Below are positions 15,102-17,743 of a stretch of 17,743 bases of DNA, in pieces; position 1 is the first letter of the stretch; each line of letters starts with the position of its first letter. The notes below the pieces were generated by a model, which was not told where the DNA came from, did not search any database, and saw nothing but the letters and a program-made list of their open reading frames with translations. A program made the translations under genes and the position numbers. Where the stretch lies: positions 1 to 17,743 of the forward strand of contig CANRMV010000012.1 in the NCBI GenBank assembly GCA_947631875.1. Reading direction: 5' to 3'. Origin of the DNA: an uncultured Clostridia bacterium (GTDB lineage: Bacteria; Bacillota; Clostridia; Christensenellales; UBA1242).

Positions 15102-16312
15102 AAGAAATTGAACAAATAGAACAAATTGAAGAGAGATTGGCGCCAACTTTTAAAGAAATTGAAAAAGTTGCTTTTTTTAATCAAAAAAAAGTGCTTAAAG
15201 CCTTTCAAGAGATTGGCGTTACAACTTCGCATTTTGTTGGCACAAGTGGCTATGGCTACACCGACAAAGGCAGGGATGATTTTGCGCGCGTTATGGCAAA
15301 GGTTTTCGGGGCAGAGGATGCCTTATGCTCTCCACATCTCACTTGTGGCACGCACACAATAGCAACAGCGCTCTACGGCCTTCTTCGCCCAAATGACACA
15401 ATGCTTTCCATAACGGGAGAACTTTATGACACACTTCATGACACGCTTTTTGGACAGGATAATGGAAGTTTGGAAAGTTTGGGGGTGAAAATTAAGTTTA
15501 TTGACCTTAAAAACAATGAGTTTGATGAAAAAGCAATTTTGGATTTTATAAAAAAGAACAAAGTTAGAGTTGTTTTTGTGCAAAAATCAAGAGGATATTC
15601 AAGCCGAAAAGCAATTTCAGTGGACAAAATGAAGCCGATTTTTGAAAAAATCAAGGCACTAAGCCCAAGTTCGTTTATTGTTGTAGACAACTGCTATGGC
15701 GAATTTGTTGAAACAAAAGAGCCAACCGAAGTTGGCGCAGATGTTTGTGTGGGCTCGTTCATTAAAAATGTTGGCGGCTCGCTTGCTCCAACGGGCGGCT
15801 ATATTGTGGGCACAAAAGAAGCAATTTCAAAAATTGAAAACCGCTTCACCTGCCCTTCGCTTGGGAGAGAAACGGGCTCTTATGAGCCGGGTTATAGGCT
15901 GTTTTATCAAGGGCTTTTTCTTGCGCCTCATGTGGTTAGCCAAGCCCTTAAAGGCGGCTGTTTGATTGGCGAAGTGATGAAAAGTAAAGGGTTTAAAATC
16001 ATTCCTGAAACAAATGAAAAATGTTTTGATATAATTCGTTCGGTGGTGTTTGAAAATGAGGAACAACTCATTGATTTTGTTAGGCTTATTCAAAAACTTT
16101 CGCCGGTTGACAGCAGTTTTGTGCCAACGCCTTATCCAATGGCAGGCTACACAACAAATGTCATCATGGCGGCTGGAACTTTTGTGGAAGGGGCATCACT
16201 TGAACTTTCTTGCGACAGCCCAATCAAAAAGCCATACATTGCCTATTTTCAAGGCGGAATAACCTATGAACAACTAAAAATTTTGGCTTTGGAACTTATG
16301 AAAAAATATTGA
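15098..16312 (+). CDS. YnbB-type PLP-dependent protein (methionine gamma-lyase-like, 'aluminium resistance' family)
   Basis: This is a fold-type I aminotransferase-like protein of the family of Bacillus YnbB (Met_gamma_lyase, COG4100), whose true substrate is poorly defined. Visible are the substrate/PLP loop region GTSGYGYTDKGRD, the phosphate-binding region CGTHTIATAL, a VDNCYGEF strand with the PLP-ring aspartate, and the Schiff-base lysine K223 in GSFIKNVGGSLAPTGG. I use ATG 15098 (404 residues), which overlaps the miaA stop as ATGA with GAGAGGTGG at 15086-15094; the GTG at 15092 lies inside that site. The N terminus has an EIEQIEQIEE heptad-like stretch. The place after miaA matches Bacillota, where hfq and then ynbB commonly follow. 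Sulfur amino-acid metabolism is the likeliest area; the aluminium label should not be trusted. Confidence 0.9.
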   Translation: MKEIEQIEQIEERLAPTFKEIEKVAFFNQKKVLKAFQEIGVTTSHFVGTSGYGYTDKGRDDFARVMAKVFGAEDALCSPHLTCGTHTIATALYGLLRPNDTMLSITGELYDTLHDTLFGQDNGSLESLGVKIKFIDLKNNEFDEKAILDFIKKNKVRVVFVQKSRGYSSRKAISVDKMKPIFEKIKALSPSSFIVVDNCYGEFVETKEPTEVGADVCVGSFIKNVGGSLAPTGGYIVGTKEAISKIENRFTCPSLGRETGSYEPGYRLFYQGLFLAPHVVSQALKGGCLIGEVMKSKGFKIIPETNEKCFDIIRSVVFENEEQLIDFVRLIQKLSPVDSSFVPTPYPMAGYTTNVIMAAGTFVEGASLELSCDSPIKKPYIAYFQGGITYEQLKILALELMKKY

Positions 16313-16340
16313 TTTAACATAACTTTGCCTTGCGCACGCA

Positions 16341-16346
16341 TAAAAT
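16341..16346 (+). promoter_or_regulatory. Possible -10 box for the SpoIIM-like gene, leaderless arrangement
   Basis: TAAAAT lies 5 bases before ATG 16352, with no ribosome binding site between them. I find no convincing TTGACA-like -35 at 16-18 bases upstream, so this is a weak call resting on the same geometry seen at 8430 and 8510. Confidence 0.3.
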
Positions 16347-16351
16347 GTGTT

Positions 16352-16975
16352 ATGGCTAAATCTTATAAAATGCAAGCGTTAAAAAACGGCTTAAAATTTT
16401 CTTGTCAAAGTGCCATTCGGGCAAACAAAATCAAAATCATAATAAGTTTTGCTTTGGTTTTGGCGGCAATTTGTGCGGGGATTGTTGTTGCAATAAAGGC
16501 AAAAAATGCCTATGAACTTGGCAGACTTCAAGACATAAATTTGCAAAATTTTTATGATGGCTTTGTTTTGTCGTCATCCGCATTTTTTTTGAGATGTTTT
16601 TCACTTTTTTTGAATTTGGGCATTTTGACGGCACTCGCTTTTGCTCCCAAACTTTCCTTTTTGGCAAATATTTTGTTTGCTTATAGGGGCTATCTTTTTG
16701 GCTTGAATTTTGCTTTGATTGTGATTTTTTATGGAATTGGCTCAATTTTCACGGCGGTTGTTATTGTGCTGCCTTGCCAGATTTTCACACTCGCTTTTAT
16801 GATTATGTATTTTTTGGTGCTGACGTGCATCAATGCAAATGCAAGAAAATATGGCTATTGCGAAACAAACAAATTTCTTTTCATCTTAATTGGATTTTTG
16901 ATTTTGTTTGCAATAAATTTAACTGAAACACTTCTTTTGATTTTCTTAAATGGAAAAGTTATTATGGTTATTTGA
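16352..16975 (+). CDS. Multi-pass membrane protein, probably a divergent SpoIIM-family protein
   Basis: The 207-residue protein starts with a basic cytoplasmic stretch and has about five or six hydrophobic helices: roughly residues 28-49, 70-98, 105-130, 133-163 and 175-200. The middle part has a pattern I associate with SpoIIM (PF01944): basic-G-x3-G in RGYLFG, a glycine in YGIG, then a VLP-x2-I-x4-AF-x-IM string (VLPCQIFTLAFMIM). Length and topology fit SpoIIM (about 214 residues), a peptidoglycan-remodelling partner during engulfment. The neighbouring DacF-type gene supports this, since spoIIM and dacF are close in several sporulating Bacillota. ATG 16352 is preferred over TTG 16325 although neither has a ribosome binding site. 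The alternative is an unknown membrane protein. Confidence 0.55.
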   Translation: MAKSYKMQALKNGLKFSCQSAIRANKIKIIISFALVLAAICAGIVVAIKAKNAYELGRLQDINLQNFYDGFVLSSSAFFLRCFSLFLNLGILTALAFAPKLSFLANILFAYRGYLFGLNFALIVIFYGIGSIFTAVVIVLPCQIFTLAFMIMYFLVLTCINANARKYGYCETNKFLFILIGFLILFAINLTETLLLIFLNGKVIMVI

Positions 16976-17030
16976 GATTGAATAAAAAAACTTCTTTTGA
17001 AAAAACTAAGGCAAAAGGAGTTTTTGTTTT

Positions 17031-17743
17031 ATGAAAAAATTTTGGACATCTTGTGTATTATGCATACTTGCAGCCACTATATTTTGTGGTGGTATGCAAA
17101 CTTCCGCGATTGCTTATGCTCAGCAAAGTGATTTGGATTTTTCAAGTAAGAGTGCACTTTTGATGGAGTATGACAGCGGCGAAATTTTGTTTTCAAAGGA
17201 TGCAACCGAACATTTGCCTGTTGCAAGCATGGTTAAGATGATGACAATTTTGATTGCTTTGGAAGAATACGAACAGGGCAATGTTGCGCTTGACACAAAA
17301 ATCACAACAACCGAAAACGCTTCAAGCATGGGTGGGTCGCAAGTGTTTCTTGATCCATTTGTGGATTACACCTTTGAGGACCTTTTAAAGTCGGTGATTA
17401 TGGCATCTGCAAACGATGCGAGTGTGGCGCTTGCCGAATATTTTAATGGAAATGAAAACGCTTTCACAAACAGAATGAACAGAAGGGCAAAAGAACTTGG
17501 CATGGTGGACACGCACTATTCAAACTGCACAGGGCTTCCTGCACCGGAACAATATTCTTCTGCAAAAGACACCGCCATTGTTCTGAGAGAAATTTTGAGA
17601 CACGACATCTATCACAATTACAGCACAATTTGGATGGACGAACTTGTGCATCCAAGTGGACGAAAAACAGAACTTGTGAACACAAACAGACTTATTAGAT
17701 ATTTTAAAGGCTGCGATGGCGGAAAAACAGGTTCAACAAATGA
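17031..17743 (+). CDS. D-alanyl-D-alanine carboxypeptidase, DacA/DacF type (3' end outside window)
   Basis: This S11-family penicillin-binding protein trims the terminal D-Ala from peptidoglycan stem peptides on the outer face of the membrane. The 237 visible codons have no stop and run off the window. There is a signal peptide with a basic start, a hydrophobic core (residues 8-22) and likely cleavage after AIAYA (residue 30). The catalytic triad motifs are all present: SMVK (S66, K69), SAN (S126-N128) and KTG (K232-G234). The C-terminal beta domain and amphipathic membrane anchor would be beyond the window. ATG 17031 has AAAGGAG (17014-17020), 10 bases upstream. A cysteine at residue 19 lies in the signal peptide but has no good lipobox. 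The adjacent SpoIIM-like gene favours DacF or DacB over DacA, but this cannot be settled. Confidence 0.94.
   Translation, partial: MKKFWTSCVLCILAATIFCGGMQTSAIAYAQQSDLDFSSKSALLMEYDSGEILFSKDATEHLPVASMVKMMTILIALEEYEQGNVALDTKITTTENASSMGGSQVFLDPFVDYTFEDLLKSVIMASANDASVALAEYFNGNENAFTNRMNRRAKELGMVDTHYSNCTGLPAPEQYSSAKDTAIVLREILRHDIYHNYSTIWMDELVHPSGRKTELVNTNRLIRYFKGCDGGKTGSTN

Noticed and set aside
15101..15135. Short tandem repeat coding EIEQIEQIEE at the start of the ynbB-type gene
   Set aside because: Only about two 9-base units; it reads as a normal helical N terminus and not as a variable repeat.
17001..17025. Inverted repeat AAAAACT / AGTTTTT spanning the ribosome binding site of the carboxypeptidase gene
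   Set aside because: The stem has almost only A:T pairs and an 11-base loop, so it is too weak to call a terminator or a translational switch; it may be chance in AT-rich DNA.
1..17743. tRNA, rRNA, CRISPR, insertion sequence or phage attachment sites
   Set aside because: None seen; gaps between genes are at most about 80 bases and hold only promoters and terminators.

Overview
The window reads as a chromosomal housekeeping segment of an AT-rich Gram-positive (Bacillota, Clostridia-like) bacterium. The evidence is a low-GC gene set, strong AGGAGG-type ribosome binding sites on most internal genes, a pgsA-cinA-recA cluster, a mutS-mutL-miaA cluster followed by a YnbB-type PLP enzyme, a SpoIIM-like membrane protein next to a DacF-type carboxypeptidase, and a cytoplasmic BspA-type leucine-rich-repeat protein. 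TGA is used as a normal stop, so this is not a mycoplasma code. An uncultured gut-type clostridial lineage is my best guess; it is an inference, not a read-out. I see no insertion sequence, CRISPR array, tRNA, rRNA or prophage, and no gene-free stretch longer than about 60 bases.

Layout. (1) 1-4291, plus strand: the 3' end of an FtsK/SpoIIIE translocase; a small protein made of two extra copies of the FtsK gamma (DNA-reading) domain; rimO; pgsA; and an eroded cinA. The genes are tightly packed, with overlaps at rimO/pgsA and pgsA/cinA. (2) 4292-5408: recA with its own promoter and a clear intrinsic terminator. (3) 5409-8466: an LRR_5 protein (+) converging on a class A penicillin-binding protein (-). 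The two stops overlap by 4 bases over a hairpin that could terminate in both directions. (4) 8475-16312: from a divergent promoter, miaB-mutS-mutL-miaA-ynbB run as one operon with gaps or overlaps of only a few bases. (5) 16341-17743: a SpoIIM-like membrane protein and the first two thirds of a D-Ala-D-Ala carboxypeptidase.

How the genes relate. FtsK, the twin-gamma protein, RecA, MutS and MutL all act on chromosome segregation or repair. RimO, MiaB and MiaA modify the translation apparatus; MiaA makes the i6A that MiaB turns into ms2i6A, and both are in one operon. PgsA, the penicillin-binding protein, the SpoIIM-like protein and the carboxypeptidase serve the membrane and cell wall.

Most notable points: the stand-alone twin FtsK-gamma protein directly behind ftsK; a CinA relic that keeps its place between pgsA and recA but has lost its catalytic signatures; a MiaB without its C-terminal TRAM domain; and a set of genes (PBP, miaB, the SpoIIM-like gene) whose -10 boxes sit about 6 bases upstream of an ATG with no ribosome binding site, which suggests leaderless transcripts.
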